A stretch of DNA of 64,000 nucleotides from Dyella sp. AtDHG13 (GTDB lineage Bacteria; Pseudomonadota; Gammaproteobacteria; Xanthomonadales; Rhodanobacteraceae). Shown one piece after another: positions 1 through 7,821 of this stretch. The notes under the pieces are model-generated. The model was not told the origin of the DNA. It did not search any database and worked only from the letters and a program-made list of their open reading frames with translations. The translations under genes were made by a program, and so were the position numbers. Location of the stretch: the NCBI RefSeq assembly GCF_003201105.1, contig NZ_QICJ01000007.1:124001-188000 (forward strand). Reading direction: 5' to 3'. Each line of letters begins with the position of its first letter. Positions within the stretch are counted from its first letter, which is position 1.

Positions 1-903
1 GCACACCAGCGTCACCACGCGCTTGGGCGCGGTCTGCTCACGGCAATAGCGAAGCGCGGCGGCCAGCAGCGTGCCGGTGGACGAACCACCCAGGATGCCT
101 TCCTTCGCCAGCAGCTCACGCGCGGCCAGGAAGCTCTCCTTGTCGGGAATCGCGTAGGCCTTCTTCACCCGCGTGAAGTCGCTGATGGTGGGCAGGAAAT
201 CCTCACCGATGCCCTCGACCATCCAGCTGCCGGATTTGGTCGAGAGTGTGCCTTCATTGATGTACTGGGCAAGAATGGAGCCGACCGGGTCGGCCAGTAC
301 GAACTCGGTGTTCGGCGAGTGTTCGGCAAAGAACTTCGACAGGCCGCTCAGCGTGCCCGACGAGCCGCAGCCCACCACGATGGCGTCGACCTTGCCGTCG
401 AGCTGCTCGAGGATTTCCGGGCCCGTGCTGGCGATATGCGCGGCCGGGTTGTCCGGGTTGCCGAACTGGTTGATGAAATAGGCCCCCGGCGTTTCGCGCG
501 CGATGCGCTCGGCCATGTCCTGGTAGTACTCCGGATGGCCCTTGGCCACGTCCGAGCGGGTGAGCACCACTTCGGCGCCCATGGCCTTGAGGTTGAAGAT
601 CTTCTCGCGGCTCATCTTGTCCGGCACCACCAGGATCAGGCGGTAGCCCTTCTGCTGCGCCACCAGGGCCAGGCCCAGACCGGTGTTGCCCGCGGTGCCT
701 TCCACCAGCGTGTCGCCCGAGCGGATCTTGCCGGCCTTTTCGGCCCCTTCGATCATCGACAGGCCGATGCGGTCCTTCACGGAGCCGCCCGGGTTGGCGC
801 TTTCCAGCTTCAGGAAGAGTTCGCACGGTCCAACGTCCAGGCGCTGCGCGCGTACCATCGGGGTACGTCCGATCAGTTCGAGGACACTCTGGTGGACCGA
901 CAT
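1..903 (-). CDS. Cystathionine beta-synthase, C-terminus beyond the left edge
   Basis: Cytoplasmic pyridoxal-phosphate enzyme of the transsulfuration/cysteine pathway, expected to join homocysteine and serine. The 301 visible residues begin at an ATG preceded by AGGAG and stay open to the window edge. Visible motifs are NPGGSVKDR with the PLP lysine at about residue 43, EGTAGNTG at 68-75, and a glycine/serine-rich phosphate loop GCGSSGTLSG. The EGTAGNTGLGLAL form and overall sequence match, from memory, the roughly 455-residue xanthomonad protein with C-terminal CBS domains, which would lie outside the window. A plain O-acetylserine sulfhydrylase is the alternative; the missing C-terminus would decide. 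Confidence 0.88.
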   Translation of the reverse strand, partial: MSVHQSVLELIGRTPMVRAQRLDVGPCELFLKLESANPGGSVKDRIGLSMIEGAEKAGKIRSGDTLVEGTAGNTGLGLALVAQQKGYRLILVVPDKMSREKIFNLKAMGAEVVLTRSDVAKGHPEYYQDMAERIARETPGAYFINQFGNPDNPAAHIASTGPEILEQLDGKVDAIVVGCGSSGTLSGLSKFFAEHSPNTEFVLADPVGSILAQYINEGTLSTKSGSWMVEGIGEDFLPTISDFTRVKKAYAIPDKESFLAARELLAKEGILGGSSTGTLLAAALRYCREQTAPKRVVTLVC

Positions 904-1009
904 GGGAACTCCTGGCTGTAGGTGGATCCGGCGCGCCTGGCGGCGACCGTCAGGAGGGCGATGATACCCGAGCCACCGGGTGCCCTTTCGCGGAGTCCAT
1001 GAACGACAC

Positions 1010-1038
1010 GGCCCCGGAAGCCGTAAGGCGCCGGGGCC
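1010..1038 (-). terminator. Strong hairpin downstream of ydcH-like gene
   Basis: An 8-bp perfect stem GGCCCCGG/CCGGGGCC encloses a loop with a further GCC/GGC pairing. It lies about 25 nt after the stop of the minus-strand YdcH gene and before the cystathionine beta-synthase start. There is no clear T-tract, so efficiency is uncertain. Confidence 0.45.
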
Positions 1039-1063
1039 GCGTTCATGCGAAAACGTCGCAGAT

Positions 1064-1291
1064 TCAGTTGATGCGGTGCGCTCGGGTATCCCACATGCGC
1101 TGGAGTCGCTCCTTGGCGTGGAGCTTTTCCTTCTTCATGCCCGACAACGTCATGTCGTCGATGGGAAGCACGCCGATCTCGGCGTCATGCACCTTGCTGT
1201 CGAGCTCCTGATGGTGCTGGTAGAGCCGACGAAACTCGGCGTCGGCCTTCATCAAAGCTTCGACATCATCACGCTGCTGGTTTTCAAACAT
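1064..1291 (-). CDS. YdcH family (DUF465) small protein
   Basis: A 75-residue, highly charged, helical protein without signal peptide or membrane segment. The pattern of an N-terminal helix, a FRRLYQHHQELDSKV core and a lysine-rich MKKEKLHAKERL segment matches the YdcH/DUF465 family (usually 70-80 residues), whose function is unknown. The start is supported by an AGAGGAGG ribosome site about 7 nt upstream. It is transcribed alone, with a hairpin downstream. Confidence 0.85.
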   Translation of the reverse strand: MFENQQRDDVEALMKADAEFRRLYQHHQELDSKVHDAEIGVLPIDDMTLSGMKKEKLHAKERLQRMWDTRAHRIN

Positions 1292-1648
1292 GATCGAACC
1301 TCCTCTGGAGAGAACGGCAGGTGCCTGGAGGGCCCTGCTGACGTTGAATCAGGCGCGCACACCCCCGATCCATGCCGCTTGGACGGGCCATGGAGAACGG
1401 TTGGAGAAGAAGGATGGGCGCATGATTCAGGTCGGTGACCCAAGGCGCGACGATGCCCCCTGGGAACTTGACCCTACTCCCGGTTCCGGGGTCATGCAAG
1501 CGTCATAGTGGCCTTCACGCTCGGCGGAACTTTCTGAAAAAAGATTGTCAAAACAGTCTTTTGCGCGACGTCAACATCGGCGTCGCGAAATTTGAACGGT
1601 AACGGCAACCCGGACGCATCGTCTCGTCCCGTACCAGACAAACGAAAA
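1292..1648. other. Intergenic region without a supported gene
   Basis: About 360 bases between two minus-strand units. The short open frames here have no ribosome site or family resemblance. The right part (about 1530-1600) is AT-richer and may hold the ydcH promoter, but no convincing -35/-10 pair was found. Confidence 0.5.
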
Positions 1649-1671
1649 GGCCGGCGGTGGCGCCGCCGGCC
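1649..1671 (-). terminator. Rho-independent terminator of the envelope-protein pair
   Basis: A 9-bp perfect GC stem GGCCGGCGG/CCGCCGGCC with a 5-nt loop, followed in the minus direction by TTTTCGTTTG. It sits 30 nt past the stop of the 1701-2312 gene. A shorter T-run on the other side could make it weakly bidirectional. Confidence 0.85.
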
Positions 1672-1700
1672 TTTGTTCCTATCGCAAACCGGGGCAGGAG

Positions 1701-2312
1701 TTACTTGCCCTGGTCCTTGCTGGAACTGTCGCCCTGCATCTGCTGCCGCATGGCGCGGGCGGCCTGGGCTGCCAGGTCGGCCTGCTTCTTGGCCGCGTTG
1801 GCCACCTTGGCCTGGGCCGCGGCGAGCTTCTTGGCCTGGTCGGCCTGGGCCTGCGCCTGGGCGGCGGCTTCGGCGCCGGCGGCGATCTGGCGGGCGGATT
1901 CTTCCTGCGCGGCCTGGTACTGCAGGCGCTGGCGCTCCAGTTCGCGGCGGGCCAGTTCCGTCTCGCGGCGGCTGCCATCGAGCTGGATCTGGTCGTGTTC
2001 GCGGTCGAGCTTGGCGATCTGCTGCTGGGCGTCCTGCAGCTGGGCGGTGGCGCGGGCGAGATCCACGCGACGCTCGGCGATGTAGAGCGCGTGGGCGCGG
2101 TCGCGCGAGCGGGCCTGGGACAGCTGGTTCACGGCGTCGTGGGCGCGCGCCTGCTCGGCCTGGGCGTACATGCCCAGGGCCGGATCGCTGGAGAGCTGGC
2201 TGAGGCTGTTGTTCAGGCGGGCCACGTCCATGTCGTCCTTGGAGGACGCATGGGCGGCACTGGCGGCGGCCAGGGCCACCAGCAGCATCGAAAGGCGGAA
2301 GGTCGGTTTCAC
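1701..2312 (-). CDS. Secreted coiled-coil protein
   Basis: A 203-residue protein with an N-terminal signal peptide (MKPTFRLSMLLVALAAASAAHA, predicted cleavage after AHA). It is then almost entirely alpha-helical and Ala/Gln/Arg-rich, a long coiled coil from about 50 to 190. It starts at a GTG overlapping the upstream stop by 4 nt (GTGA) with an AAGGAGG site, so it is translationally coupled to the DUF4398 lipoprotein. A periplasmic structural or scaffolding role is inferred; no catalytic motif is visible. Similar second genes follow DUF4398 lipoproteins in other xanthomonads as far as I recall. Confidence 0.8.
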   Translation of the reverse strand: MKPTFRLSMLLVALAAASAAHASSKDDMDVARLNNSLSQLSSDPALGMYAQAEQARAHDAVNQLSQARSRDRAHALYIAERRVDLARATAQLQDAQQQIAKLDREHDQIQLDGSRRETELARRELERQRLQYQAAQEESARQIAAGAEAAAQAQAQADQAKKLAAAQAKVANAAKKQADLAAQAARAMRQQMQGDSSSKDQGK

Positions 2313-2905
2313 AGGTGGCCTCCTTGGTCAGTGCTCGACGCAGGAGCCGGCTGGTTGGGGGGCGGGTTCTGCGGATAGGTCTGGAAGCCCTGCCCCTGCG
2401 GGATGGGCTCGCCCAGCGCCGAGCTCGGGGGCGCCGGCATGTCAGGCGTCTGCTCCTGCGGCGGCAGGTTGCTGGGCTGGTTCTGGTCCTGCTGTTGCTG
2501 CTCGGCCAGCGACTGCTCGATCTGGTCGCGCAGCTGCTGGTTGGCGGCGGTCTTGCTCTGGATCTGGGCGCGGGCGGCGCCCAGGCGGGCCTTGGCGCGG
2601 GCCAGCTCGGCGCTGGCGCGGGCTTCGTCGGCCAGCTGGGCGGCGACGTCGTAGTCGCGCTTGGCCATGGCGTTCTGGGCCTGCATGAACTTGTCCTGGG
2701 CGTTCCCGAGGTCGATCGGGTCGTACACCTGGGCGTCGGCATCGCGTGCCGCCTGCAGCTGCATCTGCGCCTGGTTCATGGAGCCGTCCGGCGGCGGCGT
2801 GGACGCGCAGCCGGACAGCGCCAGCACCATGGCTAGCGTCAGGGTGGAAACCGCCAGACGGGCGACCCTGGATCGCGCGTTCGACGGGGAAAAGATGTGC
2901 ACCAT
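2309..2905 (-). CDS. DUF4398 domain lipoprotein
   Basis: About 198 residues. A signal sequence ends in the lipobox LALSGC (lipidated Cys at about 33), followed by the DUF4398 helical repeat region (YDPIDLGNAQDKFMQAQ, then YDVAAQLADEARASAEL). The C-terminal 70 residues are low-complexity Pro/Gln-rich. It is probably anchored in the outer membrane facing the periplasm. An ATG at 2905 is chosen over a GTG at 2908 because of its spacing to GAGAGGA. First gene of a two-gene operon divergent from pilU. Biochemical function unknown. Confidence 0.85.
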   Translation of the reverse strand: MVHIFSPSNARSRVARLAVSTLTLAMVLALSGCASTPPPDGSMNQAQMQLQAARDADAQVYDPIDLGNAQDKFMQAQNAMAKRDYDVAAQLADEARASAELARAKARLGAARAQIQSKTAANQQLRDQIEQSLAEQQQQDQNQPSNLPPQEQTPDMPAPPSSALGEPIPQGQGFQTYPQNPPPNQPAPASSTDQGGHL

Positions 2906-2988
2906 CACTCAGTCCTCTCGGAGTGTCGCGGCGTATTGTGGGCGGGCATAATCGCTTTTAGCAATGCGCACGGAACTAGGGGATTCGA

Positions 2989-4104
2989 GTGGACATTGGT
3001 TATTTCCTCAAGCTGATGGTTGACAAGGGCGCGTCGGATATGTTCCTGACGACGGGCGCCCCTGTGAACATCAAGGTCGAGGGCAAGCTGTACCCGTTGG
3101 GCAATACCGGCCTGCCCAGCGGCATGGTCAAGAAAATCGCCTATTCGCTGATGGACGAAGGCCAGGTCCCCCAGTTCGAGCGCGACCTGGAACTCAACAT
3201 GGCGCTGGCCGTGAAGGAAGCCGGCCGCTTCCGCATCAACGTGTTCAAGCAGCGCGGCGAAGTGGGCATGGTGATCCGTGCCATCAAGAGCGAAATTCCC
3301 AGTATCGATCAGTTGCAGCTGCCCAGCATTTTCCGCGAACTGATCATGGAACCGCGTGGCCTGATCCTGGTGGTGGGCGCCACCGGTTCGGGCAAGTCGA
3401 CCACGCTGGCGGCGATGATCGACCATCGCAACCAGAACTCCTCGGGCCACATCCTCACCATCGAGGACCCGATCGAGTACCTGCACCGCCACAAGAAATC
3501 CATCGTCAACCAGCGCGAAGTCGGCCTGGATACGCACAGCTATCACGAAGCGCTGCGCAACGCGATGCGCGAGGCGCCGGACGTGATCATGATCGGCGAG
3601 ATCCGCGACACGGACACCATGGAAGCGGCCATTTCGTTCTCCGAAACCGGCCACCTCTGCCTTGCTACGCTGCACTCGAACAACGCCGACCAGACGCTGG
3701 AGCGCATTCTCAACTTCTTCCCGGAATCGGCCCACAAGAACGTGTTGATGAACCTCGCGCTGAACCTGCGCGCGGTGATCAGCCAGCGCCTGGTGATCGG
3801 CAAGGACGGCCGCCGCCTGCCGGCGACGGAAGTACTGCTGAACACGCCGCTGATCCGCGACATGATCCGCCGCGGCCAGGTGCACGACATCAAGGAAGCG
3901 ATGGACCGAAGCCTGCAGGAGGGCATGCAGACCTTCGACCAGTCGCTGTACCGCCTGTACAAGGAAGGCCGCATCGAGCTGGAAGAAGCGCTCAACAAGG
4001 CCGACTCCCGCGACGGCTTGGCGCTCAAGGTGCGCCTGTCCGACAGCGGCAACGTCGAAAGCACCGAACTGGTCGGCAACGACCCCTACGGCCTGGGCTT
4101 CTGA
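2989..4104 (+). CDS. pilU: Type IV pilus retraction ATPase PilU
   Basis: Hexameric cytoplasmic ATPase acting with PilT to depolymerise type IV pili for twitching motility and DNA uptake. The 371-residue length and the N-terminus (LKLMVDKGASDMFLTTGAP) fit PilU rather than the shorter PilT. Walker A GATGSGKST lies at 130-138. Asp-box/Walker B VIMIGEIRD and the His box TGHLCLATLHSNNA follow. Translation starts at GTG 2989 behind AGGGGA. It stands alone here, with no pilT beside it, and converges with the next gene (9-nt gap). Confidence is high for the family and good for PilU versus PilT. Confidence 0.93.
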   Translation: MDIGYFLKLMVDKGASDMFLTTGAPVNIKVEGKLYPLGNTGLPSGMVKKIAYSLMDEGQVPQFERDLELNMALAVKEAGRFRINVFKQRGEVGMVIRAIKSEIPSIDQLQLPSIFRELIMEPRGLILVVGATGSGKSTTLAAMIDHRNQNSSGHILTIEDPIEYLHRHKKSIVNQREVGLDTHSYHEALRNAMREAPDVIMIGEIRDTDTMEAAISFSETGHLCLATLHSNNADQTLERILNFFPESAHKNVLMNLALNLRAVISQRLVIGKDGRRLPATEVLLNTPLIRDMIRRGQVHDIKEAMDRSLQEGMQTFDQSLYRLYKEGRIELEEALNKADSRDGLALKVRLSDSGNVESTELVGNDPYGLGF

Positions 4105-4113
4105 AGCCTGCCG

Positions 4114-4494
4114 TCAGGCCGCGGGGCGCGTATCGCCCCGCGCGCCTCGCACCCAGCCGAAGCTGAGCACCCAGCGCGTGCCCTGTTCGATCCGGGTCAC
4201 GCTGTGTTCCTCCACGTCGGGTCGAAACAGCTTGATGCGACGGCTCGCATGGATGGGCCGGGCGCAGACGAACTCTCCGCCACGGCGCGCCGGCCAAACG
4301 ATGATGTTGAGACGGTAATGCCGGCCCTGCGCGACGCGGTCGGTATGCGGCGGCACGGACGAACCCTGCGGAAACCTCAGCAGGTAGCAGTCACACGGAA
4401 GCGGCCATAGCGTGCCGCCGAGCAGCAGCTTGTCGTAGCCGCTGCCCTGCCGGCCGCGCTGCCATCGCCACAGATGTTTCCAGAACGACGCCAT
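4114..4494 (-). CDS. Small 2OG-Fe(II) oxygenase-like protein
   Basis: A 126-residue protein that looks like a compact jelly-roll dioxygenase. PPHTD supplies an HxD pair, EEHSVTRIEQGTRWVLSFGW supplies a distal His and the 2-oxoglutarate-binding Arg, and LRFPQGSSVPPHTD is the usual lead-in strand. It starts at an ATG sharing one base with the maiA stop (TGATG), so it is coupled to maiA. The substrate is unknown; aspartyl/prolyl hydroxylase-like chemistry is inferred from the motif only. It is shorter than typical members (about 200 residues), so a minimal or degenerate domain is possible. Confidence 0.65.
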   Translation of the reverse strand: MASFWKHLWRWQRGRQGSGYDKLLLGGTLWPLPCDCYLLRFPQGSSVPPHTDRVAQGRHYRLNIIVWPARRGGEFVCARPIHASRRIKLFRPDVEEHSVTRIEQGTRWVLSFGWVRGARGDTRPAA

Positions 4495-5159
4495 CAGGCC
4501 GCCGGGGGCGCGTCAGGCTGGGCTTCGGGCGCTGCCCGCTGGAAGGCTTCCAGCGACTGGCAGGCGTCATGGATGCGACGGATAGTCGGATAGTCGTCCA
4601 GCGGCAGCTTCCAGCGCACCGCGTTGTAGAGCTGCGGTATCAGGCAGGCGTCCGCCATGGTCGGCGTATCGCCATGGCAGAAACGGCCGGTGGCGACATT
4701 CCCCGCCAGCATGGTCTCCATCGCCCTCAGTCCCAGCCCGATCCAATGACGCGACCACGCGCCCTTGGCTGCGTCGTCCGCCCCGAACTGGGCCGTCAGG
4801 TGCTTAAGCACGCGCAGGTTGCCCAACGGGTGGATATCGCAACCGACCACCTGGGCCAGCGCCCGCACCCTGGCCCGGCCGGCCGGGTCGGACGGCAGCA
4901 GCGGCGGCGTGGGATGGGTTTCGTCCAGGTATTCCATGATCGCCATGGACTGCGTGAACACCCGTCCGTTGTCGACCAGGCAGGGCACCAGCTCCTGCGG
5001 ATTCAGGGCTTGGAAGTCGGGCAGGTGCTGCTCGCCGCCCTGGTTCACCAGGTGCACCGCCTTCGACTCGTACGGCAGGCCTTTCAGGTTCAGCGCGATG
5101 CGTACGCGGTAGGCCGCGCTGGAGCGCCAATAGCCGTACAACACCAGATCCTGCCCCAT
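4494..5159 (-). CDS. maiA: Maleylacetoacetate isomerase
   Basis: Zeta-class glutathione transferase that isomerises maleylacetoacetate to fumarylacetoacetate, the step between HmgA and FahA in tyrosine catabolism. The 221 residues show the thioredoxin-like N-domain with the [19 protein letters not shown] active-site helix, NPQELVPCL (cis-Pro), the [11 protein letters not shown] glutathione-binding segment, and a helical C-domain with [12 protein letters not shown]. Its partner genes hpd, hmgA and fahA lie 20 kb away, so the pathway is split. Followed by a coupled oxygenase-like gene. Confidence 0.93.
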   Translation of the reverse strand: MGQDLVLYGYWRSSAAYRVRIALNLKGLPYESKAVHLVNQGGEQHLPDFQALNPQELVPCLVDNGRVFTQSMAIMEYLDETHPTPPLLPSDPAGRARVRALAQVVGCDIHPLGNLRVLKHLTAQFGADDAAKGAWSRHWIGLGLRAMETMLAGNVATGRFCHGDTPTMADACLIPQLYNAVRWKLPLDDYPTIRRIHDACQSLEAFQRAAPEAQPDAPPAA

Positions 5160-5298
5160 ACCCTTGTCCTCTCGGCGACATATCGGACAACTAGGATACC
5201 TGTCGTGCGGTTTGCATCACCGGGGACCGGGCAGGACAATAGGCGATTCGCGCCCGCGGGCGTCCGCATTCCATGAATCCAAGCAAGGGAGTTCCGCC

Positions 5299-6477
5299 GT
5301 GTCCGTTACCCGCATGAGCGATCTTGATCTGCGCGGCAAGCGCGTGCTTATCCGCGAAGACCTGAACGTGCCGATCGAGAACGGCCACATCACCTCCACC
5401 CAGCGCCTCGACGCCTCCCTGCCCACCATCAAGGCCGCCCGCGAGGCCGGCGCCAAGGTGATGGTGCTCTCGCACCTGGGCCGCCCGAAGGAAGGCCAGT
5501 TCGATGCCGAATCCTCGCTGGCGCCGGTCGCCAAGTGGCTGAGCGACAAGCTCGGCCAGCCGGTGCGCCTGGTGGCCGATTATCTCGACGGTGTCGAGGT
5601 GGCCGACGGCGAAGTGGTGGTGCTCGAGAACTGCCGCATGAACGTGGGCGAAGGCAAGGACGACGAGGCGCTGTCGAAGAAGTACGCCGCGCTGTGCGAC
5701 GTGTTCGTCATGGACGCCTTCGGCACCGCGCACCGCGCGCAGGCCTCCACGCACGGCGTGATCAAGTACGCTCCCATCGCCGCCGCCGGCCCGCTGCTCT
5801 CCGCCGAACTGGACGCGCTGGGCAAGGCGCTGGAACACCCGGCCCGCCCGCTGCTGGCCATCGTGGCCGGCTCCAAGGTCTCCACCAAGCTCACCCTGCT
5901 CGAGAACCTGATCGGCAAGGTGGACCAGCTGATCGTGGGCGGCGGTATCGCCAACACCTTTATCGCCGCCATGGGTTACCAGGTCGGTAACTCGCTGTAC
6001 GAGCCGGATCTCATCCCCGCCGCCAAGAAGGTCATGGCCGACGCCAAGCGCCGCAACGCGGACGTGCCGGTGCCGGTTGACGTGGTGGTGGCGCCGGAGT
6101 TCTCCGCCCACGCACCCGCCACGGTGAAGCCGGTGGATCAGGTGAAGGAAGGCGAGATGATCCTGGACATCGGCCCCGAGACCGCCAAGCGCTACGCCGA
6201 GATGATCGCCAAGGCCGGCACGGTCGTGTGGAACGGCCCGGTGGGCGTGTTCGAGTTCGACGCCTTCGGCCATGGCACCGAAACCCTGGCGCGCGCGGTC
6301 GCGGCTTCCCCGGCGTTCTCCATCGCCGGTGGCGGCGACACGCTGGCCGCCGTCGAGAAGTACGGCATCGAGAAGGATGTCTCGTACATCTCCACCGGTG
6401 GCGGCGCCTTCCTCGAATTCCTGGAAGGCAAGGAACTGCCGGCCGTGGCCGCCCTCAAGGCGCGCGCGGGCAAGTAA
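5299..6477 (+). CDS. pgk: Phosphoglycerate kinase
   Basis: Catalyses transfer of phosphate from 1,3-bisphosphoglycerate to ADP in glycolysis and the reverse in gluconeogenesis. About 392 residues, normal for the family. N-domain: [21 protein letters not shown]-domain: [21 protein letters not shown] and [11 protein letters not shown] for nucleotide binding. The reading frame is open further upstream, but GTG 5299 has AAGGGAG seven bases before it, whereas ATG 5314 is too far from that site. It overlaps the next gene by one base (TAATG). Confidence 0.96.
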   Translation: MSVTRMSDLDLRGKRVLIREDLNVPIENGHITSTQRLDASLPTIKAAREAGAKVMVLSHLGRPKEGQFDAESSLAPVAKWLSDKLGQPVRLVADYLDGVEVADGEVVVLENCRMNVGEGKDDEALSKKYAALCDVFVMDAFGTAHRAQASTHGVIKYAPIAAAGPLLSAELDALGKALEHPARPLLAIVAGSKVSTKLTLLENLIGKVDQLIVGGGIANTFIAAMGYQVGNSLYEPDLIPAAKKVMADAKRRNADVPVPVDVVVAPEFSAHAPATVKPVDQVKEGEMILDIGPETAKRYAEMIAKAGTVVWNGPVGVFEFDAFGHGTETLARAVAASPAFSIAGGGDTLAAVEKYGIEKDVSYISTGGGAFLEFLEGKELPAVAALKARAGK

Positions 6478-7109
6478 TGCTTTGCCTGTTCGACCTTGAC
6501 GGCACGCTGATCGATTCGGAAATCGGCATCCTGGGCTGCGTCCGCCACGCGCTGACGCAGCTGGGCGTGGAACATCCCGCCGAGATGCGCCACTGGATCG
6601 GTCCGCCGCTGCGCCACAGCTTCGCGCCCTTGCTCGACCACGATCACGATCGCATCGAGCTGGCGGTGGAGTACTACCACCAGCGCTTCCACGCCATCGG
6701 TTGGCGCGAGCACACGGTGTATCCGGGCATCGAAGCGATGATCGGCCGGCTGCAGTCGGCCGGCCACACGCTGGCCGTGGTCACCAGCAAACCCGAGCGG
6801 CATGCGCGCCCGATCATCGAACACCTGCCCTTCGGCAGTGCGTTCGCGCGCCTGTACGGACCGGACCCGTCCAGCCCGCACAGCGAGAAGGCCTCGATGA
6901 TTGCCGCCGCGCTGGCCGATTTCGGAGCATCGCCGGAACAGACGGTGATGATCGGCGACCGCCACTTCGACATCGATGGCGCCGTGGCCAATCGCGTGCC
7001 GGGCATTGGCGTGCTGTGGGGTTTTGGCAGCCAGGCGGAGCTGGAAAAGGCCGGCGCGCATGCATTGGCGCGCGACCCCGAGCATCTCGCCGGACTGCTG
7101 GCCGCCTGA
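6477..7109 (+). CDS. HAD family phosphatase, phosphoglycolate phosphatase-like
   Basis: A 210-residue haloacid-dehalogenase hydrolase. Motif I is FDLDGTL (nucleophile Asp6, acid/base Asp8), motif II VTSKP, a Lys of motif III lies near EKASM, and motif IV is VMIGDRHFDIDGA. An alpha-helical cap between motifs I and II fits the Gph/5-nucleotidase subclass. Its start codon overlaps the pgk stop, so it is co-translated with a glycolytic gene, which suggests metabolite repair or removal of a phosphorylated by-product. The substrate cannot be read from the sequence. Confidence 0.85.
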   Translation: MLCLFDLDGTLIDSEIGILGCVRHALTQLGVEHPAEMRHWIGPPLRHSFAPLLDHDHDRIELAVEYYHQRFHAIGWREHTVYPGIEAMIGRLQSAGHTLAVVTSKPERHARPIIEHLPFGSAFARLYGPDPSSPHSEKASMIAAALADFGASPEQTVMIGDRHFDIDGAVANRVPGIGVLWGFGSQAELEKAGAHALARDPEHLAGLLAA

Positions 7110-7143
7110 CCTTCCCGTCGAGGGAATGTGGATCGCCGCCGGT

Positions 7144-7692
7144 TCAGACGGTGGCGATCAAGCCCGATAGATCCGTCGCCCCCACGTCCACGCTCGCCTG
7201 CGTGAGCAAGGTCGTCACCTGACCACGATGATGGGTCTGGTGATTGAAGAAATGCATGATCAGATAGAAATACGGCTTGCGGAAGCGCTCGCCGCGCGTG
7301 TTCGCGTAGGCCAGCGCGTGATCCAGATCCTCCTCGGTCACCGCATCGGCCCAAGCGCTTATCACACCGTCGAGAAAGCGCCGATGCGCGGTGAGCGATG
7401 CGAGATCGCCAAACGGCTGCGCGGCCAGATCACGCTGGATGGGCAACCCGCGCACCGGATCGAGTGCCGCATGGCGGGCCGGATGATCGGCAAAGCGCTG
7501 CAGCCAGATCATGTCGGCAACGGCGATGTGAGTGAGCGTGCCGTGGACGGAGCCGAAGAACGCGCCGCGGTCCGCCATGATCTCTTCCGGCGCCAGCGTC
7601 GCCGCCGCCGCGTAGACTTTATCGTTCATCCAGCGATTGTAGGCAGCCATTTGCCGCACGTGGTCGCGGCGCGTCGGAACATGAGTGGTCAT
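7144..7692 (-). CDS. DinB family protein
   Basis: A 182-residue four-helix-bundle protein of the DinB/YfiT superfamily, often thiol-dependent metalloenzymes of unknown substrate. Candidate metal histidines are in the first long helix (SVHGTLTHIAVADMIWLQRF, its second His) and in the C-terminal FNHQTHHRGQVTTLL motif. ATG 7692 is preferred because the upstream extension has low-complexity Arg-rich residues and overlaps the tkt terminator region. Converges with the HAD gene, 34 nt apart. Confidence 0.85.
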   Translation of the reverse strand: MTTHVPTRRDHVRQMAAYNRWMNDKVYAAAATLAPEEIMADRGAFFGSVHGTLTHIAVADMIWLQRFADHPARHAALDPVRGLPIQRDLAAQPFGDLASLTAHRRFLDGVISAWADAVTEEDLDHALAYANTRGERFRKPYFYLIMHFFNHQTHHRGQVTTLLTQASVDVGATDLSGLIATV

Positions 7693-7772
7693 GGGATGGG
7701 CCTGCGGCGAAAGTACCCAGCCTAGCGCCGGCGATCGCTCCCGTCGCCTGCCGGATGGAACGGTGCGCAAAG

Positions 7773-7800
7773 AAAAAGCCGCGGCGAGCCGCGGCTTTTT
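7773..7800 (-). terminator. Terminator of tkt
   Basis: A 12-bp perfect stem AAAAAGCCGCGG/CCGCGGCTTTTT with a 4-nt loop, ending in TTTTTCTTTG in the minus direction. It lies just after the tkt stop and before the DinB start. The symmetric A/T flanks allow activity on both strands. Confidence 0.9.
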
Positions 7801-7821
7801 CACACTACTGTCGCTGACGGC

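Noticed and set aside
1492-2742. 416-codon Arg/Pro/Ser-rich frame on the minus strand
   Set aside because: Low-complexity out-of-frame reading of the two envelope protein genes.
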